Assembly (NCBI RefSeq): GCF_000002235.5
Contig: NW_022145594.1
Coordinates: 14,301,001-14,365,000 of the forward strand
DNA from: Strongylocentrotus purpuratus
Taxonomy: Eukaryota; Echinodermata; Echinoidea; Camarodonta; Strongylocentrotidae
Length of the DNA stretch: 64,000 nt
Direction: 5' to 3'
Shown here in pieces: positions 35,183 through 46,789 of the stretch (its first letter is position 1; each line of letters starts with the position of its first letter). The translations under genes and the position numbers were made by a program. The notes under the pieces are model-generated. The model saw only the letters and a list, made by a program, of their open reading frames with translations, had not been told where the DNA came from and did no database searches.

Positions 35183-36453
35183 CAGGGGTGTCGATTTGTA
35201 TCCGTGTTTTTTTTTTTTTTTTTTTTTTTTTTGGGGGGGGGGGATGATAGGTGCCAAAATATTTTCAGCAATGGATCAAAGCAACCAAGAGGTAGAAGCG
35301 TGTGGCAGGTTGCACCCCGACCTTCCAAGTTATTAACTTTTTCAAGTCACCCTCAATAAAGATAACATTTCAGAGAATATGGGACCCATGTGGGTTCAAC
35401 ATGGGCTTGCTACCTGGGTTATTTTCCTCTCAAGCGCGTAGCCAGGATTTTATTTTAGGGGGGGGGGGTGGTAGTGAGCACGCGAGGCGCGCTCCCTGGG
35501 GGGGGGGGGGGGAGGGTACAGGGAGGGGAAGCTTTGACGTTTCTTCAAATTATTAGAAAACGAAGACGCTTCGTTGTACCATTCTCGCCTCTTAATCCTT
35601 GTCTGAATTCAGCCCCCCCCTCCCCTACCCGCGCGAAGCGCGGAAGCTTTGACGTTTCATTAAATTATTCGAGAAAGAAGACGATTCGTTGTACCGCTCT
35701 CGACTCTTAATCCTTATTTGAATCAAGCTCGCATTCCTCTGCGCGTATCGCGGAAGATCTGACGTTTCATTAGATTATTAAAGAAAGAAGACGATTCGTT
35801 GTACCTTTCTCGCATCTTAATCCTAGTCGGAATTCAGTCCGCCCCCCCCCCCCCTACCAGCGCGAAGCGCGGAAGCTTTGACGATTCATTAAATTAATCG
35901 AGAAAGAAGACGATTCGTTGTACCGTTCTCGACTCTTTAATCCTTTTTCTTCCTACGTCCTCTTCCTTTCTTGTTTTCTCTCTCTCTCTTTTTTTTTTGG
36001 CCGGCGTTTTTTGGCCGGCGTCCCCTGGCTAAGCGCCTGTACCCTCTCATTCCCTCATTATTTCTTTCTCCCACTTCCTCAACTCCCATTTGGCGCACTG
36101 CATTTTTATGATGCTGTTGATTGAATAGATTGAATAAATCCATCAATTCCTTTTGAAGCCGTATGAGCGAGAATTCAATTATTTTATACGGTTGTCTCTT
36201 TTACTTTGTTTTCTATGTATAATATGTATGTATTATGAAAATGAGATAGCAAAATGTGTATATGATTGATCATTTCGCGAGTAATAACCATTAACCGCTC
36301 TCATCGGGCTCTCATCATTAATTTTTCTCTACATTTTTTTTTAGGATGGTGAATTATTGGGGGGATGATTGTAGAGGCCATCCCCCCCACCTGAAATATT
36401 GGGGAGGGGGATATATCCCACCATCCCCCCCCCCCCCGGGATCGACACCCATG
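35183..36453. mobile_element. hAT-type non-autonomous transposon with 8-bp target duplication
   Basis: The element begins CAGGGGTGTCGAT and ends with ATCGACACCCATG, an inverted repeat matching at 12 of 13. It is flanked on both sides by CAGAGCAA (35175-35182 and 36454-36461), an exact 8-bp target-site duplication. The CAGGG terminus and 8-bp duplication are the signature of the hAT superfamily. It is 1271 bp with no transposase. Inside are a T run and G run, a nested hAT-like terminus at 35431 (CAAGCGCGTAGCCAGGAT), four ~110-bp repeat units and a pyrimidine-rich tract. Confidence 0.85.
35520..35945 (+). repeat. ~110-bp tandem repeat units inside the hAT element
   Basis: Four units (GCGCGAAGCGCGGAAGCTTT, GAAGACGATTCGTTGTACC, CTCGACTCTTAATCC) of the family seen at 27.3-28.8 kb. 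As there, they follow a CARGCGCGKAGCYAGGATYT terminus and a TTATTTTAGGG string. The array therefore travels as part of a mobile module. Confidence 0.9.
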
Positions 36454-36619
36454 CAGAGCAATATAAACACAAACATATGCAGATGATGAAGATATAGTGC
36501 TTACCTGCAAGGTGGCTAGCAACTGTATATTGATCACATTCATACTTCAGTCCTTATTACAAACGAAGGTAAGCATTCTAATAATATTATTTGATAAACA
36601 ATACATAGGTATTAATAAT

Positions 36620-37480
36620 TATCTTTTATTATGAAAACGTACTAATAATGAAATTAAATACTGCTCGTTATTATGTTTGATTGAAAGATAGCCACCGTGG
36701 TTATATTTTTATTTGTATATTAAATCACATTCAACGGTGTTATGAGTCAAATCTATTATCGCTTAATCTCATATTGGAATAATTGGGGTGTACATTTCTG
36801 TAAAACGATTGTCAATGTAGGTGATGTAGAGATTCCAAGTTATCTGGTCTGTATAATTCACTCCATTAATTTGATCTCTTTAGATACCGCCAATTGTTAT
36901 AGAACGGCGTTGATATGAGATAATGAGATTCATATCCTTTTCCGGATTTGTTTCTTCTGATGCAGATCGGTTTTGTAAAACCCTTGAAACCCCTTCGTTA
37001 CTTTTTTATGTTTCTTTGTTAATTGATATTTCACAAGCTGCACGCGTTGATATTTGTCACCGTCAGTGCATGGAATTAAAAGCATATAAATGATCAATGG
37101 GACGCAGTTGGTACTGCATTAACCTTTCCGTGTATAAAAGTCTTATCTTTGGTAGATGGCGCTGTTTACCTTGAAGTGAATATATGTATCGACTATCTTT
37201 AGTTTGAAAATTACATACAGATACACAATTAGTGAATTTGTGTTTTGTTAGAGCTCTCTCTTCGATACCATTAATAAGACTTTTAGTGAAATAAATAAAT
37301 ATATATATATATATATATACACACATAAATATATATAGTGCAGATTACTCATTTATTTCATATATTGAATGGTTGTTGTTGTTTGGTATTATCGGCGTTT
37401 CCTTCTTTTTCAGAATATTTATGGTGCTGGAGGCATATTTTGTTAAAACACAGTTAAGTCACAATAAGACCTTGTGGCAT
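36620..37480. other. Spacer after the Ig exon copy, no further exon found
   Basis: AT-rich, with a TA microsatellite near 37300-37320. I looked here for counterparts of the stalk, membrane and tail exons of the receptor and found none. Confidence 0.4.
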
Positions 37481-37494
37481 ATGAGGTTTGTGCT

Positions 37495-37551
37495 AAACAT
37501 AACAGTACTACTACTATAACACAACAACAAATACTGCTTCTACAACTACTT

Positions 37552-37587
<36 letters not shown>

Positions 37588-37880
37588 ATAGTACTACTAC
37601 CAATGTCTTGCCAACGTACATTAGCGCCGTTCAAGTCCCACCACGGCACTAATGTCTTTTGACAAGACATTGATCTACATTTGCCACTCTCCACCCAGGT
37701 GTCAAATGGGTACCCGGTAGGATGCCAAAGCTAATGTGCTTAGATTAGCAAGTGTGCGCATGTAAAAATGACGCCTGGCTGGAATGCTCACCAGGGAATG
37801 GATAATGTGCATATATTGTATGCAGGTAAGCCTGAATACAATGACCGGGTGACTTGCAGTGACTCATCAATCATCAATCT
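37495..37880 (+). repeat. (CTA)n tract and short interspersed-like segment before the LINE
   Basis: A (CTA)n tract (about 37545-37580) is followed by CACTCTCCACCCAGGTGTCA, AATGGGTACCCGGTAGGATG and a CACCAGGGAATGG string. From memory this kind of segment recurs in invertebrate genomes as an interspersed repeat, but I cannot name the family. It may be a SINE or part of the LINE's 5' UTR. Confidence 0.35.
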
Positions 37881-37937
37881 GGGACTAATCTGACTCCCAT
37901 TCCAGCTCTATTCTTCTATTGAACTATACCATCCATC

Positions 37938-38681
37938 ATGGCAGGCTCAACAGGCAATGCTACAACAAGATCACAGACAAAGAACTCCCCCATTGTCAGG
38001 GAGGTAATCACGGACTTATTTAAAAGTGAGGCCTTCATTGCCCTGGTAGAGCATTCTGTAGATAAACGAATTCGTTCCATGGAAGAAGTGATTTTCAAAC
38101 AAGAAGCCCTCATCATGGATCTCCAGTGTGAAAAGGATCGGATGACAAAAGACCTCGTAAAGCTACATGAAAATGTCAAAGTGCAGAACGACCATCTACA
38201 TTCCATTGACCTGAAGCAGAACGCCGAAGAGCAATATTCCAGAAGAAATTGTTTAAGGCTTTTCGGCTATCCCGAAAAATCGAATGAAACCACTGATAGC
38301 ATAATTTTGAAAGTCGCTAAAGACAACCTGAAAATTGACTTGTCTATCGAGCACATCGAGAGAAGCCACAGGGTAGGCCCCAGGAAAGAGAACCCTCAGA
38401 AAGACGACAAACCGAGGGGCATCATCATAAAGTTGAAGTCCTACAGAAAAAGAGATGAAATCATAAAGAGTCGTCGTAGACTAAAGGGAACGAAATACGT
38501 CATTGTAGAAGATCTGACATCTAAGAATCAAACATTGCTCAATGAAACAAGGGCAAATGAGAAAGTAAAAACGGCGTGGAGCCAAGACGGAAAAATAATC
38601 GCGTTGCTTAAAGAACAACATGGAGTAAATACGAAATCTACCAAACTCATACGCAGCGTAGATGATTTGAAATTGTTGTAA
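37938..38681 (+). CDS. LINE ORF1 protein (intact, 247 aa)
   Basis: An uninterrupted 247-residue frame. Residues about 40-100 are charged and heptad-like, consistent with a trimerising coiled coil. Residues about 103-190 (RRNCLRLFGYPE ... GIIIKLKSYRKRDEIIKSRR) resemble the RRM of L1/CR1-type ORF1 proteins. Residues about 191-247 resemble the C-terminal nucleic-acid-binding domain. In such LINEs ORF1p coats the RNA and acts as a chaperone. Its integrity beside a broken ORF2 suggests a fairly young copy. The start has a plain ATG context (ATCATGG). Confidence 0.8.
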   Translation: MAGSTGNATTRSQTKNSPIVREVITDLFKSEAFIALVEHSVDKRIRSMEEVIFKQEALIMDLQCEKDRMTKDLVKLHENVKVQNDHLHSIDLKQNAEEQYSRRNCLRLFGYPEKSNETTDSIILKVAKDNLKIDLSIEHIERSHRVGPRKENPQKDDKPRGIIIKLKSYRKRDEIIKSRRRLKGTKYVIVEDLTSKNQTLLNETRANEKVKTAWSQDGKIIALLKEQHGVNTKSTKLIRSVDDLKLL

Positions 38682-39122
38682 TTCATTGTGTAAAGCAAAA
38701 TATACTCCTGTTGAACATCCAAATTATTTCGTATTACACTACATAAAACTTGTACTTTGTGTATATATATTCATGTTTGTTTTAGATTTTGATTTCTACT
38801 ATTTGTATATCTATATATTTATGTAATATTGATATTGTTTTATGTTATTTGTTCTGTCTGAATTCAAAATGTATTCTCAGTATATTAATTTTCCTAGTAC
38901 TATTTTAAAGGAGGTGGAAAGAAAAAAGTTTGAAGGTTTTAACAATGATTATTTTTCTAGATTGAGACTTTTTGAACCAAATATGGTGTATATATTCTCA
39001 TGTGCTTGCTGTAAGCATCCTGGGTTTTCTTTTTCAATTATATATATAAGATGTGTTTCATTGGTTGCCTTTACAATACATGGGTAATCCGTTAAACGAT
39101 TTGGATCCAGATATATGCATAT

Positions 39123-41735
39123 TTGAACACGGTAATACTTGTTCATGTTATACACCCAGTGAATTTAATTAACTCTTCTTTTGTAAAAAATGAATATAAT
39201 TTCAGTTTAATTCATATGAATGCCCGTAGTCTTAATAGAAATTTTGATAGCATTACAAATCTTCTTGATACATTGTCAAATAAATTCTCAATAATTGCCC
39301 TTTCCGAAACATGGATTTGTGGTAAACCAGTTACTCCATTTCACTTACACGGTTATACTTTCATACATTCGGATAGGGCTGGTTGTGTTAGTAGAGGAGG
39401 AGGTGTTGCACTGTTTGTAAAAGATGATATAACATGCACCGTTCGGGATGATATCTTTAACACCTATGATAATTCAACTTGTGAATATTTATTTGTTGAC
39501 ATTACACTAGGACCTACTTTAAAATACACAGTTGGAGTCATTTATAGAAAGCCAAATTCAGATCTTGATGTTTTTTTCAAATTTTATAATGAACTACTAC
39601 TTCGTGTATCTCGTCGCAGTTTAATAATTACAGGCGATTTTAATATAGATCTTTCAAACTTAACGAACAATAAAAGTGCAAATACATTTGTAAATTTAAA
39701 CTGCTCATTTGGTTTATTAAAGTTGATTACAACTCCCACTCGTATTACAGTTAACTCTGCAACATTAATCGACAATATAATTACCAACCTTACTGAATCC
39801 AAATGTACGAGCGGAACAATTTGTACTGATGTAACAGATCATTTACCTGTATTCTCCCTTTTCAATATAGATAATTATGAAAGACATAGGAAAACGATTC
39901 AAACTTATACTCGGAAAATCTCAAACGAAAATATTGCAGCATTATTAGGTGAATTGTATAGAATAGATTGGACTTTTTTAAACAACCTTCAGGATATAGA
40001 ACAGATGTACGATACATTTATATCGGTGATAACCACTGCATACAACAAATGTTTACCTTTGGTACCAAATAAGTCTAAACGATTGAAAATCAGAAAGCCT
40101 TGGATAAATAAAAGTTTGATACGGTGTATTCAAAAGAAAAATAAACTTTACAAAAAATTTATACATAATAGGTCTTTTGTAAATGAAAATAAATTCAAAT
40201 CTTACAGGAATAAAGTGAATAATCTGTTAAGAAAGGCAAAAAAACATTACTTTTGTTTAAAATTTGAAAATTCGAAAAATGATATCAAAGATACATGGAA
40301 AACTATCAATACCCTTTTAAATAAATCAAAACCAAAATTACCCACATATATTATGAAGGATGGTAAAATGGTTGAAAATGATCAATCTATTGCAGATGAA
40401 TTTAATTCCTATTTTATTTCCTCATGTTCTGGGTTTGATGCAAATAATCGCCTTGCTCAAGTTAATACCATTTCTCACACAGATTACCTACATGTCCCAA
40501 CTTCTTCTTCAATATTTTTTAAACCTATATCACAAAATGAATTGATTGAAGTGTGTAAATCATTAAGAAATACAACATCTTGTGGATATGATAACATAGG
40601 TGGCAATGTACTCAAACAAATCATTCATGCTATTGTAAAACCATTGGTCTACATTTTTAATATATCACTGTCAACTGGTACGTTTCCAAGCAAACTTAAA
40701 ATTGCTAAGATTATTCCCGTTTTTAAAAAAAGACGACCGTCATTCATTAACAAATTATCGACCAATATCTTTGTTACCTTGTATATCTAAATTACTAGAA
40801 AAATGTGTTTATAATCGATTGTATAGTTTTCTTTCTTAACATAATATACTTACTGATTGTCAATTTGGATTTCGACGTAATCATTCCACAACCCATGCTT
40901 TAATTGATTTGCAGGATAAAGTGACTTTAGCAATGGAAAAAAATAATTTTTTGTATTGGAATATTTATGGATTTATCAAAAGCATTTGATATAGTTGATC
41001 ATTCAATTCTCTTGTCCAAATTGAACTTTTATGGTGTACGTGGAAACCCTCTTAATTTTTTAAAAAGTTATTTATGCAATCGACGTCAATTTACTATGTA
41101 TAATAATAATGCTTCTGATTTTGCAGACATAACACACGGAGTTCCTCAGGGATCTATACTTGGCCTTTTGCTTTTTTTGATATATATTAATGACTTAATT
41201 CAATCTTCTCATATCATGCAGTATATTATGTATGCAGATGACACAACTCTTATTTTTTCACAACCTGATTTAAATAATGTAGAGCACGAGGTCAACAAAA
41301 AATTAGACAAGGTTTCAACTTGGTTCAAAGCTAATAAATTGATAGTAAATCTTTCTAAAACAAACTTTTGTATATTTCACAATAAGAGTAAAAATGTGTC
41401 CAATGTACTAGATAAGGTAACTTTAAGTATTGATACTACATCTATATCAAAATTAAATGTTGTAAATTTCCTTGGAGTATCCGTAGATAACAACCTTCGT
41501 TGGGATTCCCACATCGATAATGTTATAAGCAAGGTATCAAAATCTATTGGTGTTTTATATAAATTAAATTTCATGTACCATTTCCCATTTTATTCACTTT
41601 GTACAACTCACTTATATTACCTTATCTTACATATTGTATAAGTATTTGGGGAAATTCGTGTCATGGAAAAATTAATACCCTCTTCAAATTAGAAAAGAAG
41701 GCTCTACGTATTTGTACAGGTAGTGAATATTATGC
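39123..41735 (+). pseudogene. LINE ORF2 (endonuclease and reverse transcriptase), frame-broken
   Basis: A 555-codon frame from 39123 holds the endonuclease: HMNARSLNRNF (~31), SETW (~61), RGGGVALFV (~91), GVIYRKPNSD (~138), GDFNIDL (~171), TLIDNI (~214), TDHLPVF (~238). It then holds the linker RKPWINKSLI and the start of RT (TTSCGYDNIGG, AKIIPVFKK). The frame changes near 40735 in an A run, a TAA lies at 40837-40839, and it changes again near 40955. 40967-41641 encodes MDLSKAFDIVDH, GVPQGSILG, the catalytic YADDTTL and NFLGVSVDNNLRWDSHI. Another change near 41580 leads to ILPYLTYCISIWGN. A more upstream ORF2 start is suggested by NPLNDLDPDICIFEHG at 39086, also out of frame. Confidence 0.85.
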
Positions 41736-42990
41736 CAACTCTGCGAGCAGGAACTTAGCGCATGCGCAGATCATTTGGCAATCTGCCGTGCTCCAACCCC
41801 TAAGTTCTTTCAGCTCTTCCGTAGGTAGTTTTTTTTTCTTCGTTATCTTTTCTTCCTCTTCTACTTCTTTATTGTGTTCTTCTTCTTTCTCCTCCGTATC
41901 TTTTTTTTCCTTCTCACTCTTATTCCTCCTCCTTCTTTTTCGTTTTCTTCTTATTTCTATTCTTCTTTTTTATCTCCTTTTATTTTGATACTCGATTTTA
42001 TGAGAAAATACAGTTTATAAAAAGTAAAATATTTCAATGTAAGTTTCTGTTGCATCAAATTGAATTGAAATAGTGCATCAGCCAAAGTTGACTGTTATAA
42101 TTTACGTCGGACATTCTACTGTAGCGAAAATATATATAAACATGATCAAATGAAACTCAAGAAGAATCCAGAACGGGGGGGGGGTAAAAAGGAGAGCCAA
42201 AATAGCATACTAATAAATACAGTACAGACTATATAACGATGCGCCCAACTTTCTCTCTCTCCCTCTTTCTCTCTGTCTTGTCTGTCTGTCTCTCTCTCTC
42301 ACTCTCTAAAAACCGTTCATTATACTTCATCTCTTTCATACTGTTTTCTGTACCGCGATTTCCTAAAGCACGTTTCGACATATAAATAAGAATTGTTAAT
42401 CATAACGCATAGCCAGATTTTACCCTATCTAAAATATTGATGCAAATATATTACAATCATGGAAATATAAAGGAATAAACAAGAGGATGTGATTAAATAA
42501 AATGTCACAGACAAAAAGATGATAGGGGAAATGTTTGCTTCTCTCTCTCTTGATCGCTCGCTCTCTCAACGCCAGTTTCCGTCTTTCTTCTGGTACTGCT
42601 TTCTGTTCCGCTATTTTTTTTTACACCGAAATTGTTCCTTCCGATTTTGAGAAAAATTATTATACAATATTTTTAAAATGATAAGAAAAAAACGGAACTA
42701 ATGGCTGATATCGAAATGAGAAGAATATTACTGTACAATAATTAAACAAGTAGGAGTTTGGATATAAAAACATCTCTTTTGCATACAATCAATATGAAGC
42801 AATCTTTTTTGACAGAACTAATATACGTCGGACGAAGGAAAACTCCTTGGTCGGACATTATACTTTAGCAAAAAGATTTTTTTTTAAAGAACTAAAGAAA
42901 CATTCGGAACGGGGGGGGGGGGGACTGATCAGATAGACAACTAGCATAATAATAGATACAGTACAGACTACGTCCAACTTTCTATCTCCC

Positions 42991-43025
<35 letters not shown>

Positions 43026-46000
43026 ATCTGTCAATGTTTTTCCGCCATTTGCTTTTATGCTGGCATCATTCCTTCTTTGAGATAAATTATGATAACATAT
43101 CCATGATGATGAAAACATATATCTTAAATACTAGGGAACAAAAATAGAGAACGAGCGGCTGTTAATGTCAAAATTAATATTACTGTACACAAATTATAGA
43201 AAGTAAAAATTTTGATTTTGAATGTAAATCTCTGTTGCATCAAAATAAAATGAAACGTTCATTATATCGACGGAAATAATATACATCGGACATTATACTT
43301 TACCACAAAAGGGTCATCTAGAAGTAGGTGGATAATATTATAATAGAAAGAATAAAAAGAATGAAACTTTCTCTTTCAAAAACAGAAGAATAATGGAGAG
43401 GGAGACAAGGAAAAGTACACAATAAATAAATATAAACAAGATAGGATTCTAGAGCGGAAGATGATATAGGGGAAACGAAATAGTTTGTAAGTATTGCCTG
43501 GAAAGCAAAATAATTATTCTGTTTTATTTACTAATGTAAAGCGCTTTGATCATGTTTTATGTAAAGGCGCTATATAATATCAATATGTATGAATATAATG
43601 GCAAATGTTGACGATTATAGTTTGTAAGTATGTATTGACAAAGTACATACAAATAAAAATGACACAGAAATGTCTGCAAGTATTTGAGACCTATATAGAA
43701 TATGTGAAAAGAGCTATGTCTTTGTCTTTGGCCCATGATCTCACGGCTAAGTTACGTAAGAGGAACAATGAACGTTGTCGAATGTAAAGGTTGTTGTCAT
43801 GGTTATAAACTCCAACAATAGAAGAACGGAAGTAAGGTAAGGGTATAATTGAATGACAATGAACTGGCTTACAGCATTGATGATCCTACATGTATAAACC
43901 CTGGTTTTTTGTTGTTGTGTTTTTGGGGGAGTGGGGTCTTGTTGTTTTTGCAATCATTCAAAGATAATATCAATCATAAGAGATAAAGGAATGCGAACAA
44001 GAATATGTGATATGCTAAAATGTCACAGACAAAAAGATGATGATGAGAAATGATTGTTTCTCTCTCTTTTTCTCTCTCTTTTTCTCTCTCTTTTTCTCTC
44101 TCTTTATGTGTCTCTCTCTCCCTCTCTTTTTCCTCTTTCTCTCCCCCTCTCTCCCTCTCTCTCTGTCTGTCTCTCTGTCTATCTGCCAAATTGAATGTTG
44201 TTCCTCCATTTGCTTGTATGCCGGCACCATTCCTTCTTTGAGATAAATGATTATAACATAATCCTGATGATGTACAAATATACCTTATATTTTGAATAGG
44301 AAACGAAATAGAAAAGGAGCGGCAGGTAATGTCGAAATAAGAAGAATATTACTGTACAATAATTATTGACGGTACTATTATACGTCGGACATTGTACATT
44401 TATAAAACTAAAGGAAAACAAATCACAACTGAAGGGGGGGGGGGGGGGGGGGGATCGGAGAGACAAATATCATAAAAATGTATACAGTACAGACTATACC
44501 GTGACGTCCAACTTTCTCTCCCCCCCCCCTCTTTCTCTCTCCCGCTCTCTGTCTGTCTGTCCGTCTGTCTATATGTCAATGTCGTTTTCCATCTTCATCT
44601 TTCATATTGTTTTCTATTCCTTCATTTGCTTGTAGGCCGGCAGCATTCCTTCCGTGAGATTGATTATTATAACATATCCCTGATGATGTACTCATAATAC
44701 CTTATATTTATTATGGGAAACGAAATAGAAAACGAGCAGCTGATAATGTCGAAATGAGAAGAATATTACTGAATAATAATTATGCAAAGTAAAACTTGTG
44801 AATGTAAATCTCTGTTGCATCAAACTGATACAAACATTTAGTATGCTATATTAATGATACTATTATTCGTCGGACATTATACTTTAGCCAAAAGATATTA
44901 ACAAACAAAAAAGAGACAAACTAAATAATATAATTTATCTGATCTAGGAGGGGGGTGGGGGTGGTGCGACAAATACTATAAAAATAAATACAGCACAGAC
45001 TACGTCCAACTTTCTACCCCCCCCCCTCTATTTTTTCTCTCTGCTCCCCCCCCCCCTCTCTCTCTCTCTCTCTCTATGCCTGTCTCTCTGTCTATCTATC
45101 AATGTCGTTTTTCCCATTTTCATCTTTCTTATTGTTATCTATTCCTCCATTTGCTTGTACGCCGGCAGCAAATTCCTTGAGATTAATTATTATAACATAA
45201 AATTATCCCTGATGATGTACATTATACCTTATATTTATTATAGGGAGCGAAATAGAAAACGAGCGGCTGATAATGTCAACATTAGAAGAATATTTCTGTA
45301 CAATATTTATACAAAATAAAACTTTTGAATGTAAATCTCTGTTGCATCAAACTGATATAAACAAACTTTTATTATGATATACTTGACGGTACTATTATCC
45401 GTCGGACATTATGCTCTAGCCAAAAGATATAAACAAACAAAAAAGAGAAAAACTAAAGACAAAATCTGAGGTTTGGGTGGGGGGGGGGGGGGGTAGTCGG
45501 TGAGAAAAATATCAACTTACGTCCAACTTTTCTGTCTCTCCTGCCCCCGCCCACCCCCTCTCTCTCTCCCTCTCTCTCTTTCTATGTCGTTTTCCATCTT
45601 CATCTTTCATAATGTTGTCTACTATTCCGCCATTTACTTGTATGCCGGCATCATCCCTTCCTTGAGATTAATTATTATAACATATCCCTGATGTTATACG
45701 TCAGACATTATACTTTAGCGAAAAGATATAATCAAACAAAAAAGAGACGAACATAAAAGAAACAAAATCAGAGCTGGAGGGGGGGGGGGGGGGGGGATCG
45801 GAGATAACTTTCTATCTCCCCCTCTTTCTCAAATAATTTATATCCCCTGTCACATATACCTCCCCCCTCACATATATTATTTAGTATAGGGAACGAAATA
45901 GGCAACGCTATAGAGAATGAGCGGCCGATAAAGTCGAAATGAGAAGAATATTACTGTCCTATACTTATAAAAAGTAAAACTTTTGAATGTAATCTCTGTT

Positions 46001-46189
46001 ACATCAAACTGCTGTACAAAAATGTTTAGTATATATATTGACGTTACTATTATACGTAGGACATCATACTTTTGCCAAAAAATATAAACAAAAAAGAGAC
46101 AAACTAAATAACAAATCTGAGCTTGTTGTATGGAGGGGGAGGGGGGTCGGTGATAAAAATATCATAATAATAATCCAAAATACACCTGA

Positions 46190-46490
46190 TCAAAACTCGT
46201 TATCGGAGACTAAATCGAGTACAGCCTCGCGAGCCTTATCAAAGTTGAATAGAACTTTTTTCGCAGTCGCGCCATCTTGCTTTAGACGTATAATACTGCT
46301 TGTATTGTTGTTGACAATAGAGAGTTGACCTTTGGCTTTTCCTTTCAAGTGCAGTGAAGTGCATTGTTCCGCGCGTGCCGTTATATGCTTTGGTTATAAG
46401 CTTTGCGCTGCTCCCAATTGAAATACCAGCAGAATTAGTATTCTGTGCATGGAAGGTGTCAGCGAAAGGCAATATCTCTGGGACAGACAT
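46190..46490 (-). pseudogene. Unrecognised coding-like remnant
   Basis: On the minus strand an open stretch ending at TGA 46190-46192 reads, near its end, KQDGATAKKVLFNFDKAREA then VLDLVSDNEF. This has real-protein composition and an amphipathic pattern. It is closed upstream by a stop at 46394-46396. The overlapping frame to 46490 (SVPEILPFADTFHAQNTNSA) is also protein-like, so one frameshift could lie between them. I do not recognise the family. It could be the 3' end of a transposon gene that entered with the repeat block, or a host-gene fragment. Confidence 0.3.
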
Positions 46491-46713
46491 CGCGGAGCTG
46501 CATACGCTGCTGTACGAATTTCATGTGAGAGAAAACTTGACATGCTTATGAAAAAGTACAATTATAATGAATAATATTAAAGTAAACAAAACAGGAGTAA
46601 TGGATAATGATAGCATATACTTTGGATAAACCCTCAAATACACTAGTTTAGTGAATTAATGGCAGGGAAAGGCAATTTTAGGCTTGTAAAGACGTCATTT
46701 ACCTGCCTATTAT

Positions 46714-46780
46714 GGGAACCTGGTATACCAGGTTCCCGTCTGTGACTGGGCTCCACGGGAGCCTGGTACACCAGGTTCCC
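46714..46780. other. Pair of 24-bp palindromes
   Basis: Positions 46714-46737 form a perfect 24-bp palindrome centred on TATA (half-site GGGAACCTGGTA). Positions 46757-46780 form a second, with two mismatched pairs (GGGAGCCTGGTA / TACCAGG-type half-sites). Their centres lie 43 bp apart. They sit just before the resumed LINE 3' end. Function is unknown. Confidence 0.8.
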
Positions 46781-46789
46781 GGAAGGAAC

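Larger units (their letters stand above)
34953..36568 (+). pseudogene. Decayed duplicate of the receptor Ig exon, split by a transposon
   Basis: Positions 34953-35182 and 36462-36568 together match the Ig exon at 296-643. Shared strings include GTAAAACCAATACAT, CCGATTTGAAGTGGG, CTGCAAGGTGGCTAGCAAC and the donor GAAG|GTAAGC. The exon's AAG acceptor and flanking introns also match (from about 34875 and to about 36620). The copy has frame changes, and the Ser codon TCG of the source is TAG here (CCAATACATAGGTG), so it cannot encode the domain. An hAT-type element sits at 35183-36453. No partner stalk, membrane or tail exons are seen after it. Confidence 0.85.
37938..41735 (+). mobile_element. 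LINE (CR1/Jockey-type), main part: ORF1 and ORF2
   Basis: A non-LTR retrotransposon with an intact ORF1 (37938-38681) and a damaged ORF2 (about 39080-41735) holding an AP-type endonuclease and a reverse transcriptase. Motifs place it in the Jockey superfamily (CR1, L2, Daphne, Crack relatives). The clade was not resolved. The body stops abruptly at about 41735, in the RT C-terminal region. Its 3' UTR is found 5 kb away at 46790-47225 on the same strand, so the copy has been split by later sequence. Confidence 0.85.
41736..46789. repeat. Sequence splitting the LINE, dominated by a ~0.5-kb tandem repeat
   Basis: From about 42040 to 46180 diverged copies of one module recur. Order: AATGTAAATCTCTGTTGCAT, a tract near TACGTCGGACATTATACTTT, AAAGATATAAACAAACAAAA, a G run of 8-18, ACAGTACAGACTA, CGTCCAACTTTCT with a CT microsatellite, CATTTGCTTGTATGCCGGCA, and TATAACATATCCCTGATGAT. 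The CGGACATTATAC-type motif occurs near 42107, 42855, 43290, 44385, 44870, 45402, 45706 and 46057, so about eight partial or full units. A tail-like string AAAGCGCTTTGATCATG...GGCGCTATATAA at 43540-43580 resembles a SINE or LINE end. No genes are seen except a possible remnant at 46190-46490. Confidence 0.75.
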
